From NCBI GenBank assembly GCA_964017155.1, contig OZ024865.1:10911509-10975508 (forward strand): a DNA stretch of 64,000 nt. Reading direction: 5' to 3'. The notes below the pieces were generated by a model. It saw only the letters and a program-made list of their open reading frames with translations, was not told the origin of the DNA and searched no databases. How positions within the stretch are numbered: the first letter of the stretch is position 1; each line of letters begins with the position of its first letter. Below are positions 22,860 to 34,493 of this stretch, in pieces. Position numbers and translations under genes: made by a program. The stretch is from Oasisia sp. SBJ-2009 (taxonomy: Eukaryota > Annelida > Polychaeta > Sabellida > Siboglinidae).

Positions 22860-24065
22860 TCAACAACCAGGCACACTACTGTCGGCAACACTTCTCGCTT
22901 TCCTGTGTGGAAATTTCTTTCCACACCATTGAGGGGTAATCGAAAATTCTACGTTCCACTTGGAGGAGCGAAACCAGTATACATCATTTTCTTTTGCGCC
23001 CTTGCAAAACCCAGTTACTTGGCTCAGCAATGCTTTGAATATATTCACTTCATCCCGGAAGTCGTCCGGCTCTTCAGCTATGCGCCGCCAAAGCGTCTTA
23101 TTAAAGTGATTGTAAAGTACATATTCCGCTTGGTTGTAACGCTTGAAATTGTTTACGTAGGTCGAGTCTAACTGCTTGTCTTTATATTTATATCTCATGA
23201 CATTACGTTTCATATAAAGGATATCTTCTATCTTCCAACACATGAGTCGTCGAAACAGCACCAACGACTCATCGTAATACTCCGCGATCATAACGAGGCT
23301 GAACCGTCGCTGCAGAGCGTCGATCCAGTGCCGGATGTAGGTGGCGTTGTTCGTTTGGTCGGTCGTGTTCACGTGGAAGCCAGTCGGCAATCCGAGTTCG
23401 AACGCCAGAGTATTGTGCGTGAAGCTAAAGCTGCCCATACACTTCTTGAAGTGGTTGTAATAGGGAGATGTATACAACGTCTCGTACTTAGGGATGTCTC
23501 GTAGATACTCCATCAGGGGATCGGCAAAGTTAGCTAGATTCGGTAACCGTTTTCGTATTGAATAGAAGTTAAACGCGGATTTCATCCGACTAAACGGATC
23601 CCGGATGCTTGTGATGTAAACAGTGTCGTGTGGCATGACACGTGATATGACGTCATCGTTGAAGACAAAATGGTGCAAAATAACGTTAAGCGGAGTCTTT
23701 TTCGGACTGAAACAGCGCGCCTCCAACGGGTAAGGGTAACAGAGGGTGTATCGACCGGGGCGAGGTTGAGAGATCGAGAGCTTATTGCTTCGACCAAACC
23801 TGTAGAGGATAGATTTAGTTGTTTCGGTAGCACACTTGTGGGTCTTCAAGTACACAACGTTCACTCGCTGTCTCTTGCAGACCGGCGGACGATGCACAAT
23901 GATGGGGACGGTGCCAACGCGGTCCATCAGTGGCAAATTGTCGGTGACGTCATATGACTTAAGCAGTCCCTGGTATTGGCTGCAGAAGATGATCGCTACA
24001 ATGACAGCTCCAATGACAGCGACGCACAGAAGCCGAATCTGTAACAGAAGTATGCTTGTCTGCAT
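22860..24065 (-). CDS. Galactose-3-O-sulfotransferase-like enzyme (intact)
   Basis: A 401-residue type II Golgi membrane enzyme of the Gal3ST/galactosylceramide sulfotransferase family. It would move sulfate from PAPS to the 3-OH of galactose on glycolipids or glycans. A cytoplasmic stub of a few residues precedes one membrane segment (residues about 11-28). The 5'-phosphosulfate loop is VYLKTHKCATETT (about 71-83), with CAT replacing the more usual TGS. The 3'-phosphate site is TSIRDPFSRMKSAFNFY (about 152-168). HHFVFND and several N-glycosylation sequons (NTT, NAT, NKT) fit the family. The ATG is directly followed by the signal anchor and the length is normal. No intron is apparent. Copies at 48-49 kb and 60.1 kb show recent duplication. 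The exact acceptor cannot be told from sequence. Confidence 0.9.
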   Translation of the reverse strand: MQTSILLLQIRLLCVAVIGAVIVAIIFCSQYQGLLKSYDVTDNLPLMDRVGTVPIIVHRPPVCKRQRVNVVYLKTHKCATETTKSILYRFGRSNKLSISQPRPGRYTLCYPYPLEARCFSPKKTPLNVILHHFVFNDDVISRVMPHDTVYITSIRDPFSRMKSAFNFYSIRKRLPNLANFADPLMEYLRDIPKYETLYTSPYYNHFKKCMGSFSFTHNTLAFELGLPTGFHVNTTDQTNNATYIRHWIDALQRRFSLVMIAEYYDESLVLFRRLMCWKIEDILYMKRNVMRYKYKDKQLDSTYVNNFKRYNQAEYVLYNHFNKTLWRRIAEEPDDFRDEVNIFKALLSQVTGFCKGAKENDVYWFRSSKWNVEFSITPQWCGKKFPHRKARSVADSSVPGC

Positions 24066-24199
24066 GCCTTATTTTTTAGTTGTATGCAGGTTAATTAATA
24101 GTCACACTGCTATTGTTTTAGATGTATTTATAACCGCGCCCCACGAATACACCAGCACACGATTACTTGTTGTCACAGCGGGGAGCAAAACTAGCCGTG

Positions 24200-24200
<1 letters not shown>
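24066..24200 (-). promoter_or_regulatory. Conserved 5' flank of the sulfotransferase
   Basis: The 130 bp before the ATG is shared with the flank of copy 2 (49057-49140) and, inverted, of the scrap (about 60000-60132). It includes TTTTTAGTTG, TTAATTAATAGTCACAC and CGCGCCCCACGAAT. Conservation among copies reflects duplication and may include the promoter and 5' UTR. No clear TATA box is assigned. Confidence 0.4.

Positions 24201-24202
<2 letters not shown>

Positions 24203-24250
<48 letters not shown>
24203..24250. repeat. (TA)n microsatellite
   Basis: A pure TA tract. The inverted copy near 59.99 kb has only ATTAGTAAATACATTC here, so the repeat expanded after duplication or collapsed there. 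Confidence 0.9.
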
Positions 24251-24254
<4 letters not shown>

Positions 24255-24790
24255 GTTTCAACTCGGAATTTAGCATTAATTTATTATGATATATTTAATT
24301 TGAGAGAACACAATTCTCAAATTATTCGAACATGTTGTTACCATATTCGTGATTTGCGGTATATTCGTCGGTATTTGGTTGTTTCTATTGTAAAAAAAAC
24401 TATTGCAACTGTGCTAGTCACTAGTATATTAGACTATTGTAATTTGTTTATATAATAGTGCCTTTAAGGATATCACAACACTCTGTTTATCCAGTCTACA
24501 TTGATTGTACCATGTGTGAGAGTAGTAGGGATCGAGTAAAAAGGAATAGAGTGAGATATAGCTTCAGATTTTGTAGTCACGAAAGTGCAGTGAAGATTAT
24601 GGATACTTTGAAAATGTCTTAAGTACACATTGCATGGGCAGAGCCAGGAATAATCGTAATGCGCACATTCCAAAGTGGATAATTTATGTTTATGTACATG
24701 TTAACTTCCATTGTATATTTTCTTGTATCGTACAGTGTAATATAATATTATTGTATACATAAGGCGGTATATAAATCAATACAAAATTAT
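24251..24790 (+). mobile_element. L2-like LINE 3' fragment
   Basis: The plus strand, with stops, reads YHIRDLRYIRRYL, then TIATVLVTSILDYCN, the thumb region of L2-type reverse transcriptases (compare HIRDLRRIRRFL and TIATALVSSRLDYCN in the LINE at 36.6-38.1 kb). It ends with a GGCGGTATATAAATC 3' end. An inverted copy lies at about 59450-59990. It is a decayed fragment upstream of the sulfotransferase. Confidence 0.75.
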
Positions 24791-25204
24791 ATTTATATTG
24801 TCTCTTTTGTTTGTCCTGGTAGTGTTGAGCGCGTGCGAGCGGACGTGGGTGCGTGCGAGCGTGCGTGCGTGCGTGCGTGCGTGCGTGGTTGAATGACTAC
24901 TGGTAGTAAGAACATTTATGCTGAATACATGCTGTGGATTAACAAAAGTGTTCCTGTTGATGAATGTCTGTCATCAGTCGTTACATTCAGTACACAATGG
25001 ACAGTGAGTACAACCATCATCACAAGCCAAGTCTCGAAACTACCCCTGACAGATCGTCTTTGTAAAGCTGGGGAGTGAGCGTATTCGAACTATGCAATTA
25101 TAACAACTGATTTCGCCAGTCGCTACAGCGCCAGCCGTGGGAGCAGCGCAATCATCCCGTGAGAATCCCAATGTAATGACCAATTAACCTCCTAAACATT
25201 AATG
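24791..25204. other. Duplicated spacer with a (GTGC)n patch
   Basis: Contains a short GTGCGTGCG array (about 24845-24887) and a block shared in inverted form with 59050-59400. No gene recognised. Confidence 0.6.
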
Positions 25205-25760
25205 ATAAAATAATAATAATACACTTCATTTACACACTAAAAATCCAAAGTACAAACTCTTTTCAGTAGTGTTGAAAACATTAAACAATCATAAGAAATA
25301 AATATAATAAAAGTACAAGTAAAACATATGAGTACGTATATCTAAATCAATGTTGTACGGAAACTAAACTAGAACAATTAAACATTAAACATATATGGCA
25401 GAATAAATAAATATATAATAATATACATGGTAGTTAATTAATACTAAATTACTACAGCAATGCAATATTTGTGTAAATTGTAATTAATAGTAAACAATAA
25501 CATATATGTTAACTTGTAAACTATTAAATAATAAATAATAAAAACGACATACTAGTTGAGCTTATTAAAATAAATAAATTAAAATATAAAAGCGGTGCAG
25601 GAGGCGGTCGGAGATGCCATACAGGACAGCGTTCCCGTAGTCTAGCCGTGATGTGACGAGGGAGTGGGCCAGAATTGTGCATGCTGCGGTTGTCAGACAT
25701 GTTCATATTTTGGCAATACGAAATACATTTGAGTACGCAGCGCGACAGATGTTCGATACT
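25205..25760 (-). mobile_element. CR1-like LINE-A 3' fragment
   Basis: Corresponds to the 3' UTR and last coding part of the LINE at 40.2-41.98 kb. It shares AATAATAATACACTT, TAAAATCCAAAGTACAAAC and CCGTAGTCTAGCCGTGATGTG. It keeps the stretch encoding the ILAHSLVTS-type residues that the 41.1-kb copy has lost. Much of the coding region between is deleted. Confidence 0.8.
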
Positions 25761-27699
25761 TGCGCCGACATGTCAAGACGACGTTGTATGTAACACGAGC
25801 AGCTTGTGGCTGAAATCACCCAAGATTGCATTACATGGTCGAAACCGACTGAACTGCTCGTGAGCGATTTGTTTGGCTCACGTTAAAAGAGGAGATTTTT
25901 CAAGGGGTACCTCAGGGATAGAGAAGGCTGGTACTAAAGAAACCAGCCGCAGCGCCACCCATCGCGCGAAGATGAGCACAATAAATCACGAGCAAACAAT
26001 CAACGGACAAACGACACATCTCGGCAAACACATCTGTACAAGAGCCGTCCACACGAACACAAGTAGCCAATCAGTGACGTGGACACAAGATACAGGTAAC
26101 ATACGCGTCCACTGGGTGCAGTCGTTCTTGTCCCGCTCCTTCCATTCATCAGCTGACCACAAATCACTCAACCGAGATAAGTAACCGATTAGTTCAGCCG
26201 CGCGTGAACATGACGCATATCATTAATTAATCAGTCTGCTAGCAATAAACCGCCCTGACACTCGATCAGGTTCGTGAACAAATAAAACTCAGACTTGTAT
26301 ATCTGCATTGTTTTAGCGTTATACAATAACCACATGTTCAAAGAATCACCATGCCTAGTAAACATGTGCAAGTATACAGACAATCGCCACCTAACAATGC
26401 AAACTCCCTGATCTACAAGTCAGACTACCTACTAACTATCTGCAGACAACTTACTAAATAACATCTACACAAGACATTTATAATAATCGAAATAAACATA
26501 GGTAACATTATACAACAATCGAACTACACACATAAGTAAAACAGTCAATAAGTGAGGGTGCGTGAGAGCTTAAAATAAACCGGGTAAAATAATACGAAAG
26601 GTGTCGATGAATATTGATTAACTGAGTAGAGCGGCTGCTGAAGCAAGTGAGGCCGATTTGCTGCCAAACACCAGGGTAAATACGACAGTGGGCCTATTGC
26701 GAAATACCAAACCAGGCCTTGTGAAACACACAACCAGATTGTAAAAACCAAAACATGAAACCACAGTGTAAACAGAGCCGTGCCTATAGACGTTGACTGA
26801 TGACCCTGGCCTTGCAAGTCTGGGCCGTAATTAAGATTCTGAGTAGCCTGGTGAATAACAAAGTACATAGTAATGCAACAAAACCCACGTTTCCATCACC
26901 AGTGATTAATACATAGTTAAACATATTTTAAGTCTAACATTATAGCAGTGTGACCTCCTAGTGGGTGTCGAGAAATAGTACGATTGGTGTGTTATTATTA
27001 TTCATTATCATCAGCTATAATTGAGCCTACTTTGAATGGTTTCACGTTCGCACGAACAGAGGCATAGAAATAAGATAAAACTATGTGACACTAATGTTAG
27101 ATTAGCAGGCCCAAGCAGGTTCGGGGATTAATTCGAACAATAATCTAGTCGTTTTATCAACAGAAGCCCTTTTGGATAATTCACAGCTTTTATTCCGCAG
27201 AAGATAGATGCGAACATAATGATTAATCACACAACAAAACATCATTATAAAAATCGTGTCATATTTGCAAACCATGTACTGGTTAATATAGTTTGGTGAA
27301 ATATTATAGATATTTGTATGTATATTGTATTAAACATAGCCTGCTGGTATGACTATACATATTCGTTACCCTGGGCGCCATGTCCCACTCTACTCTAGGC
27401 ATTCACTACGTTTCATAACCACCGTGAGCTCGGAGTCTCCGTTGAGCATGACCTCTGAGTCTGCGAACGGAGTTGGGCTTGAGCACCGAGTACGGTTTAT
27501 ATCCTAAATCAATTCATTCATTCAGTCCGTCCGAAGTCATGCAAATGTCATGCAAATTATAATATGTAGATATGTGATAATGTGTATATGTTCACACACT
27601 CACATACACACACAAACACACACATACACATTATTTTATTTTCATTTTATTTGATTTGATAATTTAACTAATTAACTAATTAATTAAATAATTAACTTA
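25761..27699. other. Composite repeat body, no cellular gene seen
   Basis: This stretch recurs in inverted form at 43.2-45.8 kb and, in part, at 57.2-58.3 kb. One recognisable block (26540-26900) has CCAAACACCAG and GCAAGTCTGGGCCGTAATTAAG. No protein family is recognised in it. Confidence 0.6.
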
Positions 27700-28326
27700 T
27701 GAATGAATGAATGAAAGAATGAATGAAAGAACGAACGAATGAATGAATGAATGTATGAATGAATGAACGAACGAACGAACGAACGAACGAACGAACGAAC
27801 GAACGAACGAACGAACGAACGAACGAACGAACGAACGAACGAACGAACGAACGAACGAACGAACGAACGAACGAACGAACGAACGAACGAACGAACGAAC
27901 GAACGAACGAACGAACGAACGAACGAACGAACGAACGAACGAACGAACGAACGAACGAACGAACGAACGAACGAACGAACGAACGAACGAACGAACGAAC
28001 GAACGAACGAACGAACGAACGAACGAACGAACGAACGAACGAACGAACGAACGAACGAACGAACGAACGAACGAACGAACGAACGAACGAACGAACGAAC
28101 GAACGAACGAACGAACGAACGAACGAACGAACGAACGAACGAACGAACGAACGAACGAACGAACGAACGAACGAACGAACGAACGAACGAACGAACGAAC
28201 GAACGAACGAACGAACGAACGAACGAACGAACGAACGAATTCATTCATTCATTCATTCATTCATTCAATCATTCATTCATTCATTCATTCATTCATTCAT
28301 TCATTCATTCATTCATACATTCATTC
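27700..28326. repeat. Two-part tetranucleotide array: (GAAT/GAAC)n then (ATTC)n
   Basis: A short GAAT part is followed by about 117 uninterrupted copies of GAAC (27768-28238), a GAATTC centre and about 22 copies of ATTC. The GAAT and ATTC parts are inverted complements around the centre. Related but shorter AATG arrays occupy the same place next to LINE-B at 43.0 and 57.1 kb. The long frames reading NERT or SFVR are repeat artefacts. Confidence 0.97.
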
Positions 28327-28890
28327 AGATACTTACGATTGTATAACGCTTCATCTCGGGCCCGCAACGTCGCCTTGCTCAACAATCAACAGCGCAGCTT
28401 CAACATATGTCCCGAGGCTATCAAAACGTTTGCTACCAAACGTTTGTCAGGCCAATCGTTGAGTATGCCTCGACGGTATGGGACTCGTCCACAGAAAAAA
28501 CATCAACACTGGAGAACATGCAGGGACAGGCTGTACGCTTCGTGAAGAGCAACTACCGTCGCCGACACAGCAGTGTGACTACCATGCTCGAAAGTTTGAA
28601 CTGGGTGTCCCTTGCGAGCAGTCGGGCGGAAGCCAGGCTCGTATTGTTGTATCGCATTACAAACAACGTAATGGACGTAACAACATCCGCACTCTCATCC
28701 GCTCCTACACGCACCAGATGCAACACACACCGCTACTTACAACCATTCACCCGCATCGAAGCCTACAAACACTCCTTCTTTCCGAGCACCATCAAATCAT
28801 GGAACAAATTCACACAACAATTAGTTAGCAAACAATCACTCAATTCATTTAGAAGGCTTTTGCAGTCATTGCCTACATAAATACAGATTT
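28327..28890 (+). mobile_element. LINE-B 3' fragment (reverse transcriptase C-terminus)
   Basis: The plus strand reads FVRPIVEYASTVWD, ENMQGQAVRFV, NYRRRHSSVTTMLESLNW and RYLQPFTRIEAYKHSFFPSTIKSWN, ending in LLQSLPT (stop near 28880). This is the C-terminal region of a LINE polymerase (compare EYACQVWH in other LINEs). The catalytic domain is absent. The first residues are in a different frame from the rest. The 5' junction with the microsatellite is identical in three copies, so the pair moved or was duplicated as a unit. Confidence 0.8.
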
Positions 28891-29292
28891 ATGGTTTATT
28901 ATCCCCCACCCCACGCAACACCACCCACTACTTGCGACCAACCGAGCTCGACAATAGTCTAGCCACTTATACACATTGCTACTACAGAGTGCTGAGCTAC
29001 AATACGAAGAAGAAGAATCGTACTGTTTCGCGACAGGCACAGTTAGCGTACGCTACCATGGGGGCAGTGGTTGTTGCTCTGCTCCTTTTAGACATCAGCT
29101 GACCAACTGAGTTAGACAAGTCACAGCCGGACGTTGGTATGACCCGTATATAATTCCATTGGTGCGTTGCGTCCGTGTTACTGATTGGCTACTTATGTTC
29201 GTATGGATGGCTATTGTCATAGACGTTGGTGTGTATGTTTTATTTTTCTATGGTTGGTTGTTCCTGGTTTTTTTCTTTCTCACTGACCGCTG

Positions 29293-29824
<532 letters not shown>

Positions 29825-29900
<76 letters not shown>
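29825..29900. repeat. (TA)n microsatellite
   Basis: TA tract followed by TTCTGTTTCATCGCG, a variant of the motif found after two other TA tracts at 32.77 and 32.95 kb. Confidence 0.95.
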
Positions 29901-29901
<1 letters not shown>

Positions 29902-29924
29902 TCTGTTTCATCGCGTTATATATA

Positions 29925-30254
29925 TGTAACCCTGGTGGATACTGATAGTCGCCAGAGGGCACTGTAGTATAAGGCCACGCCCAGCTGGTTGAGCTGGACA
30001 ACTGCTGAGGCGCAGTTTGCCCTGGGCCAGCGAATGGTCAACAACTACATCTAGCGACCGGTCAACACTTGTACCCAGTAACCCAGTATATAACCAGCGG
30101 CCTGATAAGCGGGCTTGCCAGAAATAGGCGCCGGCTCCGCCAAATGGTGCGAGAGCGAGTTATTAGAGTTACAGGACCGTGCCGCCCTCTGGGAGCGTAT
30201 TCTTTCTCAATAAACGCATTGAATACCAAAAGACCGTCGTTCGACTAGCTTACA
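29925..30254 (+). repeat. 5' LTR of gypsy-2
   Basis: 330 bp, TGTAAC...TTACA, same length as the gypsy-1 3' LTR and nearly identical to it. Contains AATAAA near 30210. Confidence 0.95.
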
Positions 30255-30256
30255 AC

Positions 30257-30274
30257 TGGTGTCAGAAGTGGGAT
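30257..30274 (+). promoter_or_regulatory. Primer-binding site, tRNA-Leu type
   Basis: TGGTGTCAGAAGTGGGAT starts two bases after the LTR. It is complementary to the usual 3' end of animal leucine tRNAs including CCA, which would prime minus-strand synthesis. Confidence 0.75.
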
Positions 30275-30333
30275 TCGGCGACGGAAGCTCCCAGGGGAGC
30301 CGATGAAGCATGGCGACAGCACGATAAGACCGG

Positions 30334-32699
30334 GTGATGGAGGAAGACAAACTGGCTCGTCTGGAAGAGATGGTGGAAACCCTGAAGCGCAACCAGCAGT
30401 CCATCAACGTCACGGTAGCTGCTCCTCCAACCCGAACTCTCCGGGCATTTTCGGGGCGTGCCTGTGAACTACACGACTGGATGGAAGACGCCCGCAATCG
30501 GTTGCGTTCCGTCCCAGCGGTCGAGAAGTTACCTTTCCTGATCGGAAGTCTAGAAGGACCTGCCCGTGCAGAAGTCAGGTATGCGCCCGAGGAAGAAAAG
30601 GACTCGGTACATAAGGTGTTCACATTACTTTTGTCTACCTTTGGGGAAAACCGTAGTAATGCACAACTAAAGAGAGAGTTGTACGAGAGAAGGCAGAGAA
30701 ACAGGGAAAGTGTTAGGGAATTCTCTCGGGCCCTGTTAGAAATCTGTGAAGGTATATGTGATAAATTGCAGAGTAAGAACGAAATGGTAATTGAAGTGTT
30801 CTGCGAGAAGCTGGTGGATATCCACGTAAAGAGAGATATGAAAACATTGGTAAGAGGTCAATCGACCATTTCCTTTAGTGCCTTGAGATCTGAAGCTATT
30901 CGTCTCGAGGAAGACGGAATGGGTAGTTCTCATGAGAATGCATGTGTCCGGGGAATTCAGGAGCCTCGCCATACCCCAGGCGAACCTAGTCCACTGGACC
31001 GAATCGCAGCACAATTAGAACTACTTGCAACAACTCAGTCGGAAATTGTTTCTTTGTTACGATTACAACAACAGGCGCCAGTGGGGGTGGTGAACCCTGA
31101 CAAACCGGAGTCATGCAGCGGAGGCGCGGTGTGTTGTGAGTGCTGTAGCCGAAGGGGTCACACCTTCGCGAGGTGCTGGAAGCGCTCTAGTGACAGGTCG
31201 CGTAATGGGGAACGATCAACAAATCGCGAATACAGAGGTCATTCGAAAGGTAGCACAGCGACTAATGCAATGCATTGTAGCCAGGTAGGACATCCTAGGT
31301 ATCGTCCCGGGCGACTTAATGCATCGGGTGATGGTCTGAGCGGGAAATCACACCCGACTGCAACGACGGAGGTCACAGTCATCGGAGAAGAAGAGACAGC
31401 GGATATCCAGCAAGTAACGGTTTTGCCGTGCGACTTACGCCAGAAGTTACTCAAAGGAACGGTCAGAGCCACCACTGCTCAAAGACGCGACATACTGGAA
31501 AATGTAGAGTCACCGGTCCTACCTAGTTTTAGGACGGGCGAGATCCAGGAAGCACAACGGACTGATCCGGTGTTGGGCCGAATCTGGCATTACATCGATC
31601 GAGGTCGAGACGCGACACGTGGAGAGAGACGGAAAGAACAACCAGCAGTAGCGAAACTGCTATTACAATGGAACCGCCTACATATCTGTTCTGGCCGCTT
31701 GTGCAGAACAATGACAGATCCCACGAGTGGAGACACAGTAAACCAGTTGTTGCTTCCAAGTTCCATGAGGAAGGAAGTATTAGAGGAATTACATGATCGG
31801 ATGGGACATCAAGGCATAGATAGGGTCGAGAAATTAGTGCGGGCAAGGTTCTTTTGGCCGAATTTACGCTCAGACATCCACAATTGGATTGCCAGGTGTG
31901 GACGTTGTAATCTAGCAAAGATGCCACATTTTAAAGTACGGACTCCTATGCATAGCATTGTCGCCAAGGAACCGTTAGAAGTATTAGCAATTGACTTCAC
32001 GATACTGGAACCCGCTAGTAACGGAATCGAGAATGTACTGGTCATGACCGATGTGTACAGTAAATTCACAATAACAGTGCCGACTAGAAACCAAACAGCT
32101 CAGACAGTGGCCAAAGCACTAGTACGTGAATGGTTTCTGCGCTACGGAGTGCCCTTCCGGATACACTCGGACCAAGGAAGATGTTTTGATGCTAAAATCG
32201 TCACGGAGTTATACAAGATCTACGCTGTCAACAAATCACGCACAACACCATATCATCCCATGGGAAACGGGCAGTGCGAAAGATATAATCGGACAATGCA
32301 CGGATTGTTACGCACTCTGACACCAGCTCAAAAGTCCAAGTGGCCAGACCACCTACCGGAACTTACCTATGCGTACAATGTAACACCTCATGCTGCCTCG
32401 GGATTTAGTCCTTTCTACTTGATGTTCGGTCGTGTTCCACGCTTGCCAATCGATATCAGATTGCACAACGACGAGACACTCCAGTCTCAAACGGTTCGTG
32501 GAACCAACATGAACTGGGTTGATTACCATCAATCTAAGTTGAAAAGCGCTTATGCTAAAGAGACGGAACAACTGGAGTTAGACAGAGGAAATCGAAAGGC
32601 GACTTATGACAAGCGTACGAGGGAAGATACACTGCAAATTGGAGACCATGTACACTTACGCAGTAGGGTGAATGGACGTAACAAAATTGGGGATGCCTG

Positions 32700-32703
<4 letters not shown>
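30334..32703 (+). pseudogene. gypsy-2 gag fused in frame to integrase
   Basis: One uninterrupted frame of about 790 codons plus an artefactual tail from the (TA)n tract (nominal stop at 32787). Gag starts MMEEDKLARLEEM, has a coiled-coil-like front and ends with the zinc knuckle CECCSRRGHTFARC (about residues 267-280). Right after, at about 31300, it jumps to the RNase H/integrase linker (YRPGRLNASGDGLSG). Integrase then follows with an intact HHCC finger (HDRMGH and CGRC) and the triad IDFT, HSDQG, GQCERYN. The junction has 3-bp microhomology (GGT) with the parent sequences seen in gypsy-1. The catalytic polymerase is missing, so it is non-autonomous, but the fused frame is strikingly free of stops. 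Confidence 0.85.
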
Positions 32704-32771
<68 letters not shown>

Positions 32772-32865
32772 TGTTTCCACGCGATAACTTTGTCAAGTGT
32801 AAATATGTGTGTGTGTATGTGGGTATTTGTGAATGTGTGCATGTGTGCATGTGTGTTTGTTTGTT

Positions 32866-32948
<83 letters not shown>
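32704..32948. repeat. Two (TA)n tracts separated by a GT-rich spacer
   Basis: TA at 32704-32769, then TTCTGTTTCCACGCGATAAC and a GTGTG-rich spacer, then TA at 32868-32948 followed by the same CTGTTTCCACGCGATAAC motif. Confidence 0.95.
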
Positions 32949-32950
<2 letters not shown>

Positions 32951-33541
32951 GTTTCCACGCGATAACTTTGTCAAGTGTTTACATTTTACAAAAGTCGTTG
33001 TTACAACTTTGTATCATTTCCCAACTTTGCAGCGTTTCACCGCGATGACTTTGTCAATTTAACGTATTTGTAGTGTTTACATGCCGTAAATTTGTCAAGT
33101 TTGTTTTTATTTTACTAAGTCGGTATGCTAACCTCGTTCCATTTCGTAACGTGTCACCGTTTCATTGCGTTAGACAAGTGGTGTTTTTACAAATTTAACT
33201 AAGTTCTTGTAACTTGTAGTAAAATGGAATATTTTTCTGTTTTCACGCGATAACCTTGTCAAGTCTTTACATTTTACCAAGTCGGGTTTCAACATTGTAT
33301 CATTTCCCCAGATTTCAGCGTATGACACACGTATTTATGGGGGTATTAGCTGAAGACATATCCGTCAGATGGCTCCACTTGTTCTTTCATCTAGTTTGTA
33401 GTTCGTCACCTATCCGCGAGTGGGCGCTACATGACCCCCTAACCCCATTTGACACAAATAAAACATTTGCCGCACGAATTTGAACTTTACTAGTTCGTGA
33501 CCTGTCAACAAGTCGGCACCACCAGTTAACGTTATGGTTTA
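32949..33541 (+). repeat. Dispersed repeat D, left copy
   Basis: Contains two related units, at about 32950 and 33235, both reading CACGCGATAAC, TTGTCAAGT and TGTATCATTTCCC. The whole block recurs inverted at 39560-40145. No coding potential recognised; probably a non-autonomous element. Confidence 0.8.
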
Positions 33542-33547
33542 TTATCC

Positions 33548-34493
33548 CAGAACTGCCAAGTTGAACTGAGTGTGATGAGTGAGATCTCCCTCCTACAGTA
33601 TGTCAAAAGAGGGAGAAACAGCTACAGGGGTCCGGAGGCATGCCCCCCGTAAAATGTTGTAATTGAGAATGCCAAGTACGCGATTTCCTGCCTTTTTCAC
33701 TAATATTATAGCACCAATAACTCTTCGAAAGTGAACTATATTCTAAATAACAATATTTTATATTTTAAACTTTCATGTGTGGATATATAATTAATATTAT
33801 AATATATTTTTATTGGGGTTTACAGAGACTTTCAAGATTCTTTCACTATTATAAAAATGGACATGGTTGTGGTATTGTAACATTTTATTTTAGCTATAAA
33901 CAGCAGCCACAAAATAAATAGTTCAAGCAGAACTGCATTTCTGTCCATTTCTATATGCGCTCTTCTAGCGTCTTCATTTCCATCATGTGTTCTTCAGCTC
34001 TTGCTTGCAAGGTCAGCATTCGCCTTGCTGACTGCCTTCCTGACAACTCCAGCAAACTCAGATGCCCATTCACTCTTGTACTTGGAATCATATTTCCTCT
34101 TTTTCAAACACTTTTCAGACTTTTCACTCATTGTACCTCCAGCACTTTCCTCGTCTGAAAAATGCCGCTAAACTTATTCCTACCCAATACGTAACAAACG
34201 TTTCCATTGGCCATTGGATATAGTCACTTCCTGTTAGCTGACCAATCAGAAAAGTTCTATTATGTGAGTCTTGTATAGTCTCCGCTCGGCTGCTCTCGGC
34301 ACTTTCCGTGTACCGCAGATGACTCACAGCTGGCAAAACAGTGGGCCGGCAAAAATAAAATCGAAAAATACGCGTAAAAAAACTTATTCTTTTGCGGGAT
34401 ATTGCAAATCAAAAGCGGGAGATCGGGAGATTGAGTTTATTTTGCTATATTTCCGGGAGATCTCCCGATAAATCGGGTGACTTGACAGCTCTG
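33548..34493 (-). mobile_element. hAT-like non-autonomous DNA element
   Basis: The ends read CAGAACTGCCAAGT on the left and, complemented, CAGAGCTGTCAAGT on the right. They are flanked by TTATCC (33542-33547 and 34494-34499). The uninterrupted target is seen at 28.9 kb, where GTTTATTATCCCCC is continuous. A CGGGAGATCTCCCG palindrome sits near the right end. The terminal CAGnnnTG form resembles hAT elements, but those usually make 8-bp duplications, so the assignment is tentative. Confidence 0.7.
33994..34131 (-). pseudogene. Short remnant frame inside the hAT-like element
   Basis: ATG at 34129-34131, 45 codons, reading MSEKSEKC, then KKRKYDSKYKSEW, then a helical tail ending LASKS. The basic start with KYDSKY-W resembles the front of hAT-derived proteins. 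It is far too short for a transposase. The downstream frame looks shifted, since coding-like sequence continues in another frame. Confidence 0.4.

Larger units (their letters stand above)
29925..32703 (+). mobile_element. Ty3/gypsy retrotransposon, copy 2 (deleted pol, no 3' end)
   Basis: Has a complete 5' LTR, primer-binding site and gag, then an internal deletion that removed protease, reverse transcriptase and most of RNase H. Integrase follows up to the C-terminal region, where a (TA)n tract replaces the rest of the element. A matching gypsy 3' end without this break lies at 46321-46626. Confidence 0.95.

Noticed and set aside
23582..24273. Plus-strand frames across the sulfotransferase
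   Set aside because: Antisense shadows of the conserved minus-strand enzyme.
27759..28545. Long frames reading NERT or SFVR repeats (up to 260 codons) on both strands
   Set aside because: A 4-nt repeat with no stop codon stays open in all frames. There is no independent sign of coding.
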